From Viridothelium virens (lineage: Eukaryota; Ascomycota; Dothideomycetes; Trypetheliales; Trypetheliaceae), in NCBI GenBank assembly GCA_010094025.1, contig ML991790.1, positions 62,001-126,000 of the forward strand: a stretch of DNA of 64,000 nt, in the 5' to 3' direction. The notes under the pieces were generated by a model. The model searched no databases, was not told the origin of the DNA, and saw only the letters and a program-made list of their open reading frames with translations. The position numbers were made by a program, and so were the translations under genes. Positions 53,154-64,000 of the stretch are shown piece after piece (positions within the stretch are counted from its first letter, which is position 1; each line of letters opens with the position of its first letter).

Positions 53154-54689
53154 ATGGATCCCTTATCTGTGTCAGCTTCGATTTTCGGTCTGCTGGCCGC
53201 AGCTGGCAAGGTCACGTCGATCCTGACAAGGATAACCAATGCCCCGGCTCTCGCTCGAATTATTCTATCAGAAATGTCCGATGTTACAGCAGCACTCGGT
53301 CAATTACAAGGATACGTGATTGGTTCTGTTGATGTGTCGCCGGCCAGGACCAGTCTCATTCAACTTGACCAAGTTTTGGCAACTTTGACTAGTTGCGTTA
53401 CCACGTATTCGGAACTTGAGGCCATTTTGGATAGTCTGGAAATCATACCCGAGCTGGGGAAGTTCAATCGAGTGAAGTGGAGCCTAAAAGAACCGGATAT
53501 CATGGCACTTGTGCAGCGATTGCAGAATTCTAAGGCTTCGCTGACCTTGATGCTTACAATACTGCAATGGTACGTTGTCTTTTTTCTCTGCAAGAAAAGC
53601 ATTCGCTGAAAGAATCCTGTCCATACAGCAAGTTTACACAAGAGGCAGAGACCTCAATGCAAAAACTGCAAACCTCAGTCGATAAGCTTTTAGACAATAA
53701 CGCAGAGCTTTTAGCGCGACTTCGAGGTCTTGAAGAGGGTAGGTCTGTTACATCTTGGCGTGAGGATGATAGAGCCTCCACCGTCAAGTCATATCGAACC
53801 TCTCGAACTCTAAAGAATCGCCTCTCCCTCTCAGCTATCACTAGGTCGATGGGCTTCGCATTTGAGACAGACCTTCTCTCATCTCGAGTATACCAAAAGG
53901 CCAAGTATCGTCATTCTCAAACATCGTCAACCAGTTTGGCGCTCTTCAGCGCTTCGCTTTCTGTCTTTTCGAAACTGAGTTTGGCTCAAATATCGAACAT
54001 CTCGGTTTATGCACTTCCCATTTACCCTGCAGACCTTCACAATGATCGCTGGTACACATTCGGAGAAGTCGGAGCAGAGGCAGCTATAATAAGTTCCAAT
54101 ACCCTGACTTTGGAAGCGGGATCCGTCTCGGCCCAACCAGAACTCCAAAAAGTTCATCTCAAAGACCAAGAGACCCATATCGAAACTATCGTAAGACCGT
54201 CTGACCTTAAGCCTGCGGTTGTTGTTCACACCATGGATGATCCGTTTAACACTGAACAGCAAGCATTTCCGGTAAGCATCGAGTATGACCCTCAATAAGC
54301 ACAGAGAGATGTATTCCCAATAACCTATGAGTTTTTGCGGCATCTGGCTGATCCCTAATGGATAATAGGACTTTCGAAAAGAGTGGCAAAAGGTCATGTC
54401 ACTCCAAACCATCTCTGAAGCCTCCATCCAGCCTAGTGACCTAGAAAATACAGTAAGCATGGGTAGCTCCGGGGACAAATCCGTGTCTCCACCCCTAGCA
54501 TTAAAGGATGCGGGCATCTCTCCACCAATTTCAGCCTCGGATCCTAGGCAGAGCTGGCAACTGTTCTCATTTGAGAACCCACGAGTCCCACCGCCCATTC
54601 CGTCGGACAAAACCCTCAAAAATTCACAGGACCCTTTACTTGTTCCATTCCCGGAGTCCTATGTCCGAGCAAGTATCGCTTGGATGTAG
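53154..54689 (+). CDS. STAND/NACHT-type N-terminal-domain protein without NTPase
   Basis: Three exons, 53154-53569, 53629-54271 and 54369-54689, 459 aa; introns GTACGT...ACAG and GTAAGC...ATAG. The N-terminus MDPLSVSASIFGLLAAAGKV is the signature of the fungal Helo-like N-terminal domain found on STAND/NLR proteins and on stand-alone proteins. A four-helix bundle of ~130 residues follows, ending KASLTLMLTILQC. A coiled-coil-like stretch comes next (QEAETSMQKLQTSVDKLLDN), then a Ser/Arg-rich region (to about residue 240) and a Ser/Pro-rich acidic C-terminus. No P-loop, NACHT or repeat domain is present, so it is a truncated-architecture member. Such domains can act as membrane-active executors in fungal programmed cell death; activity here is not shown. 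Confidence 0.75.
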
Positions 54690-55080
54690 ATCGAATCCTC
54701 CGGCAGCTACCAATGATTCGAGGGAACCTGGCAGTGCGAAAAATACAAAAAGGCTGAGCCTACAGTGCATCAGAACTTGGTGAGCGAGGGTATGCTCACG
54801 AAACACCACGACAATTGATTTAAAGCCCCTCGACATAAGCTCGCAATTACTACCGGTTCGGCGCAAGCCAAATGACGACATATTTTACAGGCTACAACTA
54901 CCACGGCACTAATTTGCGCTACGAATCGCTCCTAGCGAGGGAATAAGTTCTGTTCTACGACTGAATTATTGCATGACAGCCAGGAGGGACCCATGGTATA
55001 ACCGACTCCAGTCTCGGCTCATGCAATAGAGATCTATCCCTCTCAGTCGAGGGTTGATAACGTTGTGCATAGTCAAGATC
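54690..55080. other. Intergenic, nothing supportable
   Basis: No gene recognised. Confidence 0.4.
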
Positions 55081-55550
55081 CTATTCCCAGAACTCGAAAT
55101 GCCATTCAAATGGACTAAAGCTTTCTGGATCCGATGTAGAAAACACAATCTCGTGTGCTTTCAGGTCAATTCTTGTAAAATCAGTATTTGATTCTCTCAC
55201 AAAGATTGTAAATCTATATGGCGGTCCTATCTGGGTTTTCTTTGACATGAGTAATGTGCCAATTCATGTTATCGGTCACATCACAGGCGGTCAAGTCTAC
55301 AACAAATGGAGCGAATCGTTCTCTGATTTGAAGCCTACGCGCCACTTCCAGATCAGGTCCGACTAAATCTTACCAATGGAATTCTTTCGTATTACTTCAT
55401 AAATCGGCGTCCCATCTAATGACGAGTTATGCGACGCCCGGCCGGAACTAACGTAGAATTGATGTCGAGAATACTCCAATTCCTTTATGATGGTCATGTA
55501 GGCCGCCTCAACACGTCTCGTGCTAACCAATGGTCTAATTCCTCGTAATG
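55081..55550 (-). pseudogene. Decayed gene fragment of unknown family
   Basis: Three consecutive protein-like blocks lie on minus in different frames. The first holds MTIIKELEYSRHQFYVSSGR and GTPIYEVIRKNSIG (start 55497, stop 55363-55365). The second holds GPDLEVARRLQIRERFAPF and NMNWHITHVKENPDR (stop 55214-55216). The third reads GPPYRFTIFVRESNTDF and FEWHFEFWE (stop 55081-55083). Composition is coding-like throughout, and each block ends where the next begins. Two small frame changes would join them, and no intron of fungal size fits. I infer a recently broken gene; the family is not recognised. Confidence 0.4.
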
Positions 55551-55564
55551 ACCAAACTCAGCCA

Positions 55565-58500
55565 TCACTGTTCCGTCGGCTCTTGTTTGATGTGGATTAC
55601 CTCCCGGTCGACACTAACGCCTCTGTCATCCTCTGCTTGTCCTATCTCTTCCACAACTACCCGTTCAACGCCACCCTCTTCTCTCTTCACTTCCACAATC
55701 TCAACCCTCTGACCTCTCCTTGGCCTAACCTCCTCTGCTGGAATAACGGTCTCAATCCCAGCCTGTACCGTCTCATCCTCCGGTCCCCACGGCAGACTTT
55801 CGACATCAATGTGCCTGTTTAGCAAACTCTTCAGAATCACCGATGCTCCCGCTTTGCTCATCACTTGGTTGGCCTCCCTACATCGCTCACTACAACAGCA
55901 TTCCAAACAGCCCTCATCACAATGGCACGCCTCGACACGATCACAGGCCTGGCGGAGCAAGAGATCGACAAACTCGAACGCCTTGGTGCTAATTCCCGAG
56001 CCCGCCGCTCCACCCTTCGCATCGTAGAACGTCAGCCGCGCCGGTCGTTTTCTCTGCGTCTCCTTCCGCGCAAACTCCTTAATCGCAACCTTGCACTCCG
56101 TCCGGACATCGCCCGGCATGGAAATAACAAAATTCGGCATCAGGCTCAACACCGCATGCTCGGCGGCATGAATCGCCGCCGCGACATTCAGCCTGCGCTC
56201 CGTCAGAATCTCCAGCGCGCGCCGCGGCACATCGAGCCACATGCCCTTGCTGAACAGCACGATGGGCGGGTTATCCACCTGGACGGCATCGAGGATGCGG
56301 CGCTTCTTGTCGAGCTTGAAGAAGCCAAAGACGACCTGCTGGATGCGGATAGGACCGTAGAAGGCGCGGGAGAGGGAGCCGGGGATGCGGCGGATGGCCT
56401 CGGTCTCGACGGGGTCGATGTCGGTGAAGTCGCGCTGCTGCGTCGTCCACTCGACCTTGACGAGCTCGACGTGCGCGAGCATGCGGTCCTGGCTGAAGTC
56501 TTTGATCAGGTAGGTGCGGCCTTGGTGGAGGAAGATGCCGCCTTCGTAGATGGTGAAGAAGGCGCGGCTGGCTTCGAGCTCTTCTAGCACGACGTTGCGG
56601 TTATGTGTGGTGTCGATGATGGCGAAGTGCGAGTCTTCCGTGTCGCGGATGCCGACGAATCGGGATGGGTGAGGGAGGAAGCGCGGGGAAGGGTGGTAGA
56701 AATTGTCGTCGTCGCCGATTAATCGTTCTTTGGCGGTAGAAGCAAGTTCGGTGCCGAAGTATGCTTCATCGGATGGGAAGCGAATTGGCATCTCATGTGC
56801 GGCGCACTGGATATGGCCTTCCAGGACCATGATATTGGTCAGATCCACTTGTAGTGCGCAATTGGGCCGTGTGAAAATCTCATCGGGATTCTCCATAAAG
56901 TACTGGTCTGTAGGGAAGCAGTCTCCCACAAGTACTGAGAGCGAATCCTTATTCCGACGTCCAGCGCGCCCACTTTGCTGCCGAAGATTGGCGATAGTGT
57001 AGGGAAATCCAACAGTGACAACGGCGTCCAGAGAGCCAATATCAACGCCGAGTTCAAGAGCATTTGTTGCAACGATACCGACTAGTTTGCCCTCGAACAT
57101 CTCAGTCTCAATTTGACGACGGTCTTGAGGAGTGTATCCACCGCGATAGGACATGACACGGCCCATGACTTCTGCTCTTTCAAGGAATGCCAATTCATTC
57201 TTTACGGCTCCAATAAGAATCTCGGCTTGCTTTCGAATCCTGCAGAAGGCTATCACCCTAACGCCCCGTAGTATGAGCTGGCAGAAGAGCTTGGCAGCTT
57301 CGCCGAACGTGTCACCTCTCCCGGACGTTGGATCTCCTGGGTCTTTAAAAGGTGTATTCCAGCAGAGGAACTCCTTTCTACCCGATGGTGAACCGTCAAA
57401 ATCCGTGAGCTTGACCTTGTCAACACCGAAGATGGTCTTCATGTGCTCCTCCGGATTCGCGACGGTAGCCGAACAAGATATAAATTTGACATGGCGGTTT
57501 CCCACCGCTGCGCATATTCTCCTCAGTCTTCGCATGATCAGGGCCACATGTGCTCCGAAAAGGCCATTGTACACATGCAGCTCGTCAACGACGACAAATC
57601 GCAAATTCTGGAGAAATGTCCTCCATGCTTCCTCTTGAGGGAGGATTGTGATGTGCAGCATATCTGGATTGGTAAATATGATCCGGGCTTCATCTCTGAT
57701 GAGATTCCGCACTGGCATTGGCGTATCCCCATCAAATGTATCCACCATAATTCCTTCGAGTCCAGGCATGTACGTCAGGAAGTTCTTCAAGCTCTTTTTC
57801 TGATCCTGTGCCAGCGCTTTTGTTGGGAATATGTACATTGCTCGCGTGTTTCTATCCTTTTCCAGCTCATGAAGAACGGGTACTTGGTAAATTAAAGACT
57901 TCCCTGAGCTCGTTGATGTAGATACAATAGCATTGTGCCCATCGTACAGATTGTTGATCGCCTCCACTTGATGTGCGTATAGCTGGGTAATTCCACGACT
58001 GTTGAACAGAGCATTCACCAGGCTTTGCGAAAGCTCGAATTTCAGGTCGCCGTAGATTGCTTCCTGGGGATCAAAAACGCGATGCCCGTCAGGCACAATC
58101 TGGCCAGTATACCATTCTAGTGTCTTGATCTCTGCAATAATATCCGGTATATTCTTCCTCTCTTTCGGAATCGTAGGCGGCAATTTTGCTCTGTTCTCCG
58201 ATCCAGGCGTATCCTCCCTACCTTCGCTCTGCATGGGTATGAACTCCTTTGCCACATCCCTTAGTTTCAAGACCGGATCCATGGCCTCCTCCGCACAGTC
58301 ATTCAAAAACCCATTGACCGCCGACGTAAACTTCGCATTCCTCTTCTCAATTAGATTCTTCATCTGCTTCTGACTAAACACCGGCATCTTCACCTCCTCA
58401 TTCCTCAACTTTCGCGTCGCCTTCGTCGGCTCCCCCGTCTTCGCATGCTGCACCTGCCGCTTCAAATCCCCATCCACAAACTCAAACAGCAGCACCTCCT

Positions 58501-59152
58501 TCTTCTCTCCCACCTTCCCACCCCTACCCCCACCCCCAGCCCCCTCCTTCGGCCCCTCCGGAACCACAAACTCCCTCGCCCGCCTCCCCCTCCCCGCCTC
58601 CGCCTCCCCCATCAACGCCACCTCCAGCGCCGCCTCATCCACATACGCGAACTGGATCGCTCGTGGGACCAGCGCGGCGATCTCCGCCACCTCCTCGATC
58701 TCCAGCGGACGCCGGATGTGGCCTTCGACTGTGCTGCGCAGGTTGTCGAAGGTGGTGGCGAGGTGCTTGCGCGTGCAGCAGAAGGTGTAGACGAGGTTTA
58801 GCGCGCGGTGCGTGGCGGCGAGCTGGGTGAAGTGCGGGGGCCAGGGCTGGCTGGATTCGATGATGGTGGTTGACGAGTTGCGGCGGAGGGGAGGGGGCGG
58901 GTCGGAGCCATTCTTCGTGGCGGCTTTGCGGCGCTGGGGTTTGGGACCGCCGTCGTGCGTTTTGGTTGGGATGGTGGTCGTCGTGTTTGGGGAGGGCGAG
59001 GAGGCGGATGCAGAGGGTACGGAGGGCGTTGGGGAGGTTCCTGCTACCTCTTCATGCTGCTGAGGTTGAACGTTGCTATCTTCGGCGCCTCGTTTTCGTT
59101 TTGGTTTGCGGACGATTTGGTTTGAGAGTGTGGCGGCTTGGATTTTGACCAT
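55565..59152 (-). CDS. hrq1: RecQ-like superfamily 2 helicase Hrq1 with DUF1998
   Basis: Single exon, 1195 aa. An ATP-dependent 3'-5' DNA helicase related to human RECQL4, acting in crosslink repair and telomere upkeep. The basic Ser/Pro-rich N-terminal third includes a conserved PPHFTQLAATHRALNLVYTF block. Helicase core: Q-like block TQLYAHQVEAIN, Walker A region STSTSSGKSLIYQ, IFPTKALAQDQ, DExH box as VVDELHVYNG, SCSATVANP, then VATNALELGVDIG and the arginine-finger block QQSGRAGRRNKDS. The C-terminus is the DUF1998 region with a Cys-rich cluster (RVEACHCDEGCLECCCSERC), the zinc-like motif of Hrq1. Length and order match fungal Hrq1. The N-terminal region about 58430-58700 is strongly C/G-ending. 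Confidence 0.93.
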   Translation of the reverse strand: MVKIQAATLSNQIVRKPKRKRGAEDSNVQPQQHEEVAGTSPTPSVPSASASSPSPNTTTTIPTKTHDGGPKPQRRKAATKNGSDPPPPLRRNSSTTIIESSQPWPPHFTQLAATHRALNLVYTFCCTRKHLATTFDNLRSTVEGHIRRPLEIEEVAEIAALVPRAIQFAYVDEAALEVALMGEAEAGRGRRAREFVVPEGPKEGAGGGGRGGKVGEKKEVLLFEFVDGDLKRQVQHAKTGEPTKATRKLRNEEVKMPVFSQKQMKNLIEKRNAKFTSAVNGFLNDCAEEAMDPVLKLRDVAKEFIPMQSEGREDTPGSENRAKLPPTIPKERKNIPDIIAEIKTLEWYTGQIVPDGHRVFDPQEAIYGDLKFELSQSLVNALFNSRGITQLYAHQVEAINNLYDGHNAIVSTSTSSGKSLIYQVPVLHELEKDRNTRAMYIFPTKALAQDQKKSLKNFLTYMPGLEGIMVDTFDGDTPMPVRNLIRDEARIIFTNPDMLHITILPQEEAWRTFLQNLRFVVVDELHVYNGLFGAHVALIMRRLRRICAAVGNRHVKFISCSATVANPEEHMKTIFGVDKVKLTDFDGSPSGRKEFLCWNTPFKDPGDPTSGRGDTFGEAAKLFCQLILRGVRVIAFCRIRKQAEILIGAVKNELAFLERAEVMGRVMSYRGGYTPQDRRQIETEMFEGKLVGIVATNALELGVDIGSLDAVVTVGFPYTIANLRQQSGRAGRRNKDSLSVLVGDCFPTDQYFMENPDEIFTRPNCALQVDLTNIMVLEGHIQCAAHEMPIRFPSDEAYFGTELASTAKERLIGDDDNFYHPSPRFLPHPSRFVGIRDTEDSHFAIIDTTHNRNVVLEELEASRAFFTIYEGGIFLHQGRTYLIKDFSQDRMLAHVELVKVEWTTQQRDFTDIDPVETEAIRRIPGSLSRAFYGPIRIQQVVFGFFKLDKKRRILDAVQVDNPPIVLFSKGMWLDVPRRALEILTERRLNVAAAIHAAEHAVLSLMPNFVISMPGDVRTECKVAIKEFARKETQRKRPARLTFYDAKGGAAGSGISTKAFEFVDLLLRQACDRVEACHCDEGCLECCCSERCREANQVMSKAGASVILKSLLNRHIDVESLPWGPEDETVQAGIETVIPAEEVRPRRGQRVEIVEVKREEGGVERVVVEEIGQAEDDRGVSVDREVIHIKQEPTEQ

Positions 59153-59620
59153 AGTTTCGCATCGTGGAGAAAGGTGTTAGGGAGGTGCCGGCTTAAAAGG
59201 CTCGACGGCATTAATGACGTCTTCGCGTCGCGGCCCGTCGGACGACGCGCTTTTGATGCTCAGAGCATGCCCAAAAAATCGTGGCGCAGGATATGCTCCT
59301 ATATCTTACGCTGTATATGTGATTTTGGAGTTCAGCCTTTGACATGGAATCTGAGAACGTGATTTACTAATCGTAATTGTATGGAGTACAGGATAATACA
59401 TCATCGCCAATATGACGCGTTATCACGGGACCATTCAGTAGAATTTACCCACAGGCTACCATCTTTCCCTTCTGATCATGGTAGCGTCGCGTGTTTAGAA
59501 TACTAGAAACGACAATCGCGCGTGCAATCAGCGGGAGAGGCAAGAAGGAGTCCCTCATACACACCCTCAGAGTAATGATTCACTGCCTTAGTCCCGTCCG
59601 CGAAGCCAATTCACAGCCCT
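59153..59620. other. Intergenic between hrq1 and augmin gene
   Basis: Holds the hrq1 promoter and the 3' flank of the augmin subunit gene; no gene seen. Confidence 0.5.
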
Positions 59621-61916
59621 CTACCCGTTCCCCACCTCTCCCAGGTCCCTCAATGAACCCCCGAGCTCCCTCATATCGTTGCTCGGACTCAGCGCCGGAC
59701 TTAGTGCCACCTTGGGTCGACTCTTAAAGACACTTGCGTACTCCGCCTCATCGCTAAACAGGTCTTCCTTAGGTGTGGCATCCCTTTCCCCCTCCTCCCC
59801 CTCCTCCAGTACTTCGCCATCCCCACGCTCACGCCCACCCACATCTCCCGCATTCGCATCAGAGCTATACCGTGGGACTTGCATTCGCGGTCGTTGCGGT
59901 GTCTCGAATTGGTTGACGGGAAACTGCGGCGCGCGGGAAGGTCGACCATGTCTGGCATGGTGTGGCCTTGGAGACGCAGAGCTGGAGGCATGGGAAATCC
60001 CGGCCATAGACAGGCGTGTGCGATCGAGAAGGGACGCTCGGCGGTCGAGATCAGGGACGTTGGATAGATCGAAGTTGGGTAGATCCGCGGGTGGAGAAGG
60101 AGATGGGAGGGGTGGTGGAGATGTCTCATCGCTACCCGTGGCGATGGCGATAGATTTTCGAGTACGATCAGCAAGGGATAGGTGATTTTCAGAAGAGGAG
60201 TTGGCATGCGAAGGATATTGTAGGGGTGGTGAAGAGGGAGGTGCAGGTGAGTCTGATGGTGGACTTGTAAGCGGCGCTATCGGATGTTCTTCTTCGACTG
60301 GAGTGATGAGCGTCTCGGGAAGCTTTGTATTTGCAGAGGACTTTTGCGAGGGCGATATGGAATCCTCGGCATCCGCCTGGGTTTCAGGCTCGGAGGAAAG
60401 CAACGAGAGATTAGTTGTAATTCCTAAGCCTTGAGTCTGCGAAGGTATAGATTTATGCTCGATTGCACTCGCTGTATCTGGTGGAGATAGGGTCTGTGAG
60501 GCTGATCGAGAGGCAGTCCTGGAACCTGTTCTTGATGCTTGATTCAGTTCTTCCTGCATGTTCAACAGCAATTTCCTATATCGCGTCCCCGGAACTGATC
60601 TGAAGTCTATTGAACTTGGACGCAAGTCTAGGGGACGGGAGGCTTGGAGTTTTCGAGGACTTTCCGAACGAGGTTTACCCAATTGAAGATGTTCATGTTT
60701 GTCGAATTTCGGCACGAATTTAGCATCATCGTTCGCTAATTCCACCCGAGTCGGCTGCGACTTGAAAGACTTAATCTCTTGCGCACTCACGATGCGCAAG
60801 TCTTCCCACCTCTTAAGCCTTTTTTGCTGCTCCTGGAGCCTCCCCTCTAAATCTTCTAAAAGGCCCTGCACCCCTTGTACCTCCAATGGCTGTCCGGCTC
60901 GGACCTTGGGCCAAAGGTCTGCCTCGAAACTTTGATTCAGAAGACGGTCCGAGCTCCGTTCTATGTCGCCGTATAGTAAGACGTCAATCCATTCCGGGTT
61001 GCCCAGCCAGTTTGCCCTAAGCGTTTTCTCCATCCTGTCCATGTCCGCCTTTTTCACCAGTGGGCATTTCTTCAGCGCTACTTCAGCTCTTGCATTTCTC
61101 TCCTTTATTTCTTCCTCCTTCTCCCTTAATCGTTCCGCGAATTGACTAAATCTTTCCCGCCGCACCTTCCTCTCCGCTAAGCATCTCTGCAAAGACGCCT
61201 TATGTGCAATCGCCAGCGGAAGCATACTCCTGCTTTCTTCTTCCCTCAATGCTGGTGCCGTTGCGAAACGTCTTGCAATCGCCTGACCACTCCCTCCTCT
61301 CTTTGCTCCTCGCTCACCCTTCCACATCTCCCTTTTTAGCACTGCGCTGGAAAAAACAACCAAGATCTCCTCAAATTTATCGCCTTTGCAATCGTCCAGC
61401 ATTGTCTTGCGCAACACTGTAGTACGTCCCAGGATTCCATTCTTTTTCAAGTCATTTAAAGCGCGGAACAGCGCGGCGCGGAGGTTGAGGGATTGCAAGG
61501 GCTCGAGTGGTGGAAAGAAGGGTTGAAGTTTCTGTGTCCAAGGCTCATCAGCTTTGTTGTATATATCGAACTTCACTCTACTGTGTTTCCTTCAAGGATA
61601 TATGCAGGAACAGAAGGAGGTAGAGACGTACTTCTCTGGTCTCTGCAGAGTCCCAGCGTTCGAACATGCGGTAAAGGGCCCATTCGACACATCGGATGCG
61701 GTGCTTAGCATTTTGTTGAACATCGGTCGTCGAGAGAGTCTGAGGTGTGATATTGGGCCAGTCCGGTAGGGCGTCGAGTTGTAAGAGCCGCAAATTGGTG
61801 GTAAACAGAGTAGCATTTGTGGGTCCTGATGGACGTGAGACGTGTGGTTTTACAGGCGGTTTGCCCCCATTGGAAGCTCCACTTTTAGAACTTGATACTG
61901 ATTGTTGGCGGGACAT
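59621..61916 (-). CDS. Augmin complex subunit 6 (HAUS6-like)
   Basis: Exons 61916-61632 and 61531-59621, 731 aa. The intron (GTACGT...ACACAG, 100 bp) joins AETRE to KLQPFFPPLEPLQSLNLRAA, restoring the HAUS6 N-terminal domain; the frame is also open through part of the intron, which could mislead gene finders. The domain continues NGILGRTTVLRKTMLDDCKG and DKFEEILVVFSSAVLKRE. A coiled coil follows (about ERFSQFAERLREKEEEIKER and LLEDLEGRLQEQQKRLKRW). The last ~350 residues are a disordered Ser/Pro-rich tail. Augmin recruits gamma-tubulin to the sides of existing microtubules in the spindle; it is kept in many filamentous fungi but lost in yeasts. Confidence 0.87.
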
Positions 61917-62339
61917 GATTGCCTCTAATGCACTTCGCTACCATGACATATCAAAGAAGTGAAAGCAGGTTTGAGTATAGTTAGCGTGGGTTTAGGGAAG
62001 CAGCATCAAGCGGTAAACATTAAGTCTAAAACCTTTTGCAATAGTCGACCAATCAGCGGCTGATTTCGCCGACGGGGGAGGACCCCACCAAGACCTGCAG
62101 CCTTGCACGCCTTGCCTAACATCGTACATCCCACGCAGTCCTCCGACGTCTCACACAGCAAACGACCTCTCCTAAGCCATTGACTTCTATATCTACCCTA
62201 CCGTCTTTCGCCTGAACTGTACCTTTGTATCTACCCAGAGCAATCCATTTCAACGAGGTTTCTTCCGCTTGGAACCAGGGGTTAATAAGCATCGATCTAG
62301 CGTGGGGCTTCCTATCTTCTAAGAATTTATATTCGCAAG
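61917..62339. promoter_or_regulatory. Divergent promoter, augmin gene and HD gene
   Basis: 423 bp between two divergently transcribed genes; no specific element identified. Confidence 0.5.
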
Positions 62340-63294
62340 ATGGCAGAGCAAGCACCACAAACCAACACACCGCCGCGTAAGTACCATTGAATTGTCAATA
62401 GGTATCGTCTAATCAATTCCTGAAGAACCTGACGATGGGAAAGTCTCCGAAACCGATGCGCAAAAAGAAAAATGGACTGTAGAGAAAGGTAGGTGATTCA
62501 AACAAGAGCTTTTCCGCCACTATCAGCTCATTCTGATCAAAATACGTTGAATGCCTTGCTGACGAATCTATGCAGCCTTGCGCGAAATCCCCTTGACTCC
62601 AGTCACCCACTCCACCTCCCCTATCCCGTTCTTCCATCTCCTCGAGCGCCTAAAAACCACGAAACGCGAAGGCTGGCGCCGCTTCGACATTGACCATGGC
62701 GAGTCCATTAGCGACCACATGTACCGCATGTCAATCATGACAATGCTGGCCCCATCCTCCCTCTCCTCCCAGCTCGACGTCAGCCGATGCATCTCCATGG
62801 CGCTCGTGCACGATATGGCTGAGTCCCTTGTGGGAGACATCACGCCCATGGACAACATGGCCAAGACGGAGAAAGTGCGGCGAGAGGCGGACACGATGGA
62901 TTTTCTATGTAAAAGTCTACTGGGGCGTGTGGACCAGGGGATCGCTGGGGACAGAATACGACAGCTGTGGCAGGAGTACGAAGATGGAGAGACATTGGAG
63001 GCGAAGTTCGTTCACGACGTGGATAAAATGGAGTTGATATTGCAGATGATAGAGTACGAGCGTACATTTGAGGGACGCTTGGATCTCGGCGAGTTCTCGG
63101 GGGTTGCGGAGAGGATTGAGTTGGAAGAGCTGAAGGTTTGGGCCGAAGAGGTGCTGAGGGAGCGAGGAGATTACTGGAAGGGGATCGGGAAGGAGTCAAG
63201 TGGATCAGTCCCTATAGAGAGGGAACGTCACGAAAGTCAGCTGAACGAGTACTATGGGAAGGGAGCCCGCAATGCGAACGGTTCCGCCGAGTGA
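62340..63294 (+). CDS. HD-domain 5'-deoxynucleotidase, HDDC2/YfbR-like
   Basis: Three exons: 62340-62376, 62426-62488 and 62576-63294, 272 aa. The first two exons are tiny (37 and 63 bp) with GTAAGT...GAAG and GTAGGT...GCAG introns; both joins keep frame and give a short acidic lead, then TVEKALREIPLTP. The HD fold supplies its metal ligands as SDHMYRM (His81), ALVHDMAE (His112-Asp113) and VHDVDKMEL. The block RFDIDHGESISDHMYRM is the hallmark of the YfbR/HDDC2 group, which removes phosphate from deoxyribonucleoside 5'-monophosphates. Yeast has two homologues, YGL101W and YBR242W. The C-terminal ~40 residues are charged and variable. Soluble, cytosolic or nuclear. Confidence 0.9.
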
Positions 63295-64000
63295 GACCAT
63301 GACGGTGCAAAGGAAGCTACGGATGCCGGAGCTGACTCGAGAAAGCGGGTCCAAGGATGAGTGGCTTGAATGGGGGCATCGAAAGTGGAGAGGGCTTCAC
63401 CACCTGTTCGCGTGGCACTGACCCGCTCATGCAAATAACAATGGCTTGGTGTTAACAGTGAGTGTCCATGAGGACCTCTTTTTCGGCTTTCTTATCTGGT
63501 CTTAGAGTAGTCTGACATACCCATGTCTCAGGCTTCAACGTCACGATGTCACGCGGCAGAATTCTCTATTACGAATCATCTTTATCCCAGCTTCGTGTGA
63601 GCCAATATTTTAGACAATCTAGAGGTATTTCTCTTCTAGGAATTTTAGGCGAGGTTTAATGATGGTTCGGATTTACCTCGCAATTATTGACCGTACCTCC
63701 TTTAAATTGCACCAGCGTCCTGCGTCTGATGTCTACGGCATCCTTCAGTGGAGAATTTCGATCTGGTAAGAAAGGGGTTTACGCAGGGAACTTAACAAAT
63801 CAGAATTAAGGGATTTTGCTCCAGCTCCATGACCGTTCGTCGCCACGCAATAATTGACCGTTATGTACGAGATCTCGATCACTGATGCACGTCGAAGACA
63901 TCAGACGCAGTAAATTACTGTAATAAAGTCTTTCGAATATTCGTCATTTTGATCAACGATGGCTCTGTTCAGACCACATCGACGGACTCTTAGCGTCGGT
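63295..64000. other. Right edge, no supportable gene
   Basis: Becomes AT-richer toward the end. The motif caataattgaccgt / caattattgaccgt occurs twice (near 63680 and 63850), perhaps a decayed repeat. A 60-codon minus frame (63252-63434) lies antisense to the HD gene's end. Confidence 0.4.

Noticed and set aside
59621-61576. Augmin gene starting at a GTG codon in the second frame (61576)
   Set aside because: The stretch 61632-61916 splices in and restores the HAUS6 N-terminus, so the true start is 61916.

Overview
The window is nuclear DNA of a filamentous ascomycete (Pezizomycotina). The evidence is: short introns (mostly about 45-90 bp) with GTRNGT donors and YAG acceptors, few genes per kb with 1-2 kb gaps, a Zn2Cys6 regulator, GT90/CAP10, HET-like, STAND N-terminal and OTT_1508-type deaminase genes, and housekeeping genes of filamentous-fungal type (Ufe1, Akr1, Hrq1, augmin subunit 6). 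The species cannot be told from the sequence. No tRNA, rRNA, CRISPR or intact transposon was recognised. All spliced models were built by eye from conserved protein motifs and splice consensus; I had no alignment or search.

Layout. 0.8-6.1 kb: aspartate aminotransferase (-), ER SNARE Ufe1 (-), and a QDR-type MFS exporter (+) head-to-head with Ufe1. 7.5-20.8 kb is accessory: an IFI6-like small membrane protein, a broken ankyrin-deaminase gene, a GT90 glycosyltransferase, a minisatellite and a 56-bp palindrome, an SDR, a secreted Cys-rich WD-like protein, a secreted NucA/NucB-type nuclease and an unknown gene. 22.6-30 kb: an aminoglycoside-phosphotransferase-like gene with one in-frame stop, an SDR whose catalytic Lys is Arg, and a large membrane-anchored HET-like protein. 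30-37 kb: a Zn2Cys6 regulator divergent from a secreted GDSL/CE16 esterase, then a Ser/Thr-rich membrane protein.

37.1-44.2 kb is the most unusual part. Three small SUMO-like genes lie head-to-tail on one strand, with starts 1137 and 1138 bp apart. All three carry a phase-0 intron at the same place in the fold. Their C-termini differ: none, a bare terminal Gly-Gly, and Gly-Gly-Gly plus a short tail. Next on the same strand is an RBR-type E3 ligase. I read this as a lineage-specific expansion of ubiquitin-like proteins, possibly with a linked ligase.

44.8-64 kb mixes housekeeping genes with accessory ones: the DHHC acyltransferase Akr1 (-), a 2OG-Fe(II) oxygenase with an apparent 1-nt frameshift (-), an OTT_1508-like deaminase (+) next to a STAND-type N-terminal-domain protein (+), a decayed gene fragment (-), helicase Hrq1 (-), augmin subunit 6 (-) and an HD-domain 5'-nucleotidase (+). 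Two deaminase-family genes, a HET-like gene and a STAND-N gene in one window suggest a region rich in conflict or allorecognition functions, several of them decaying.
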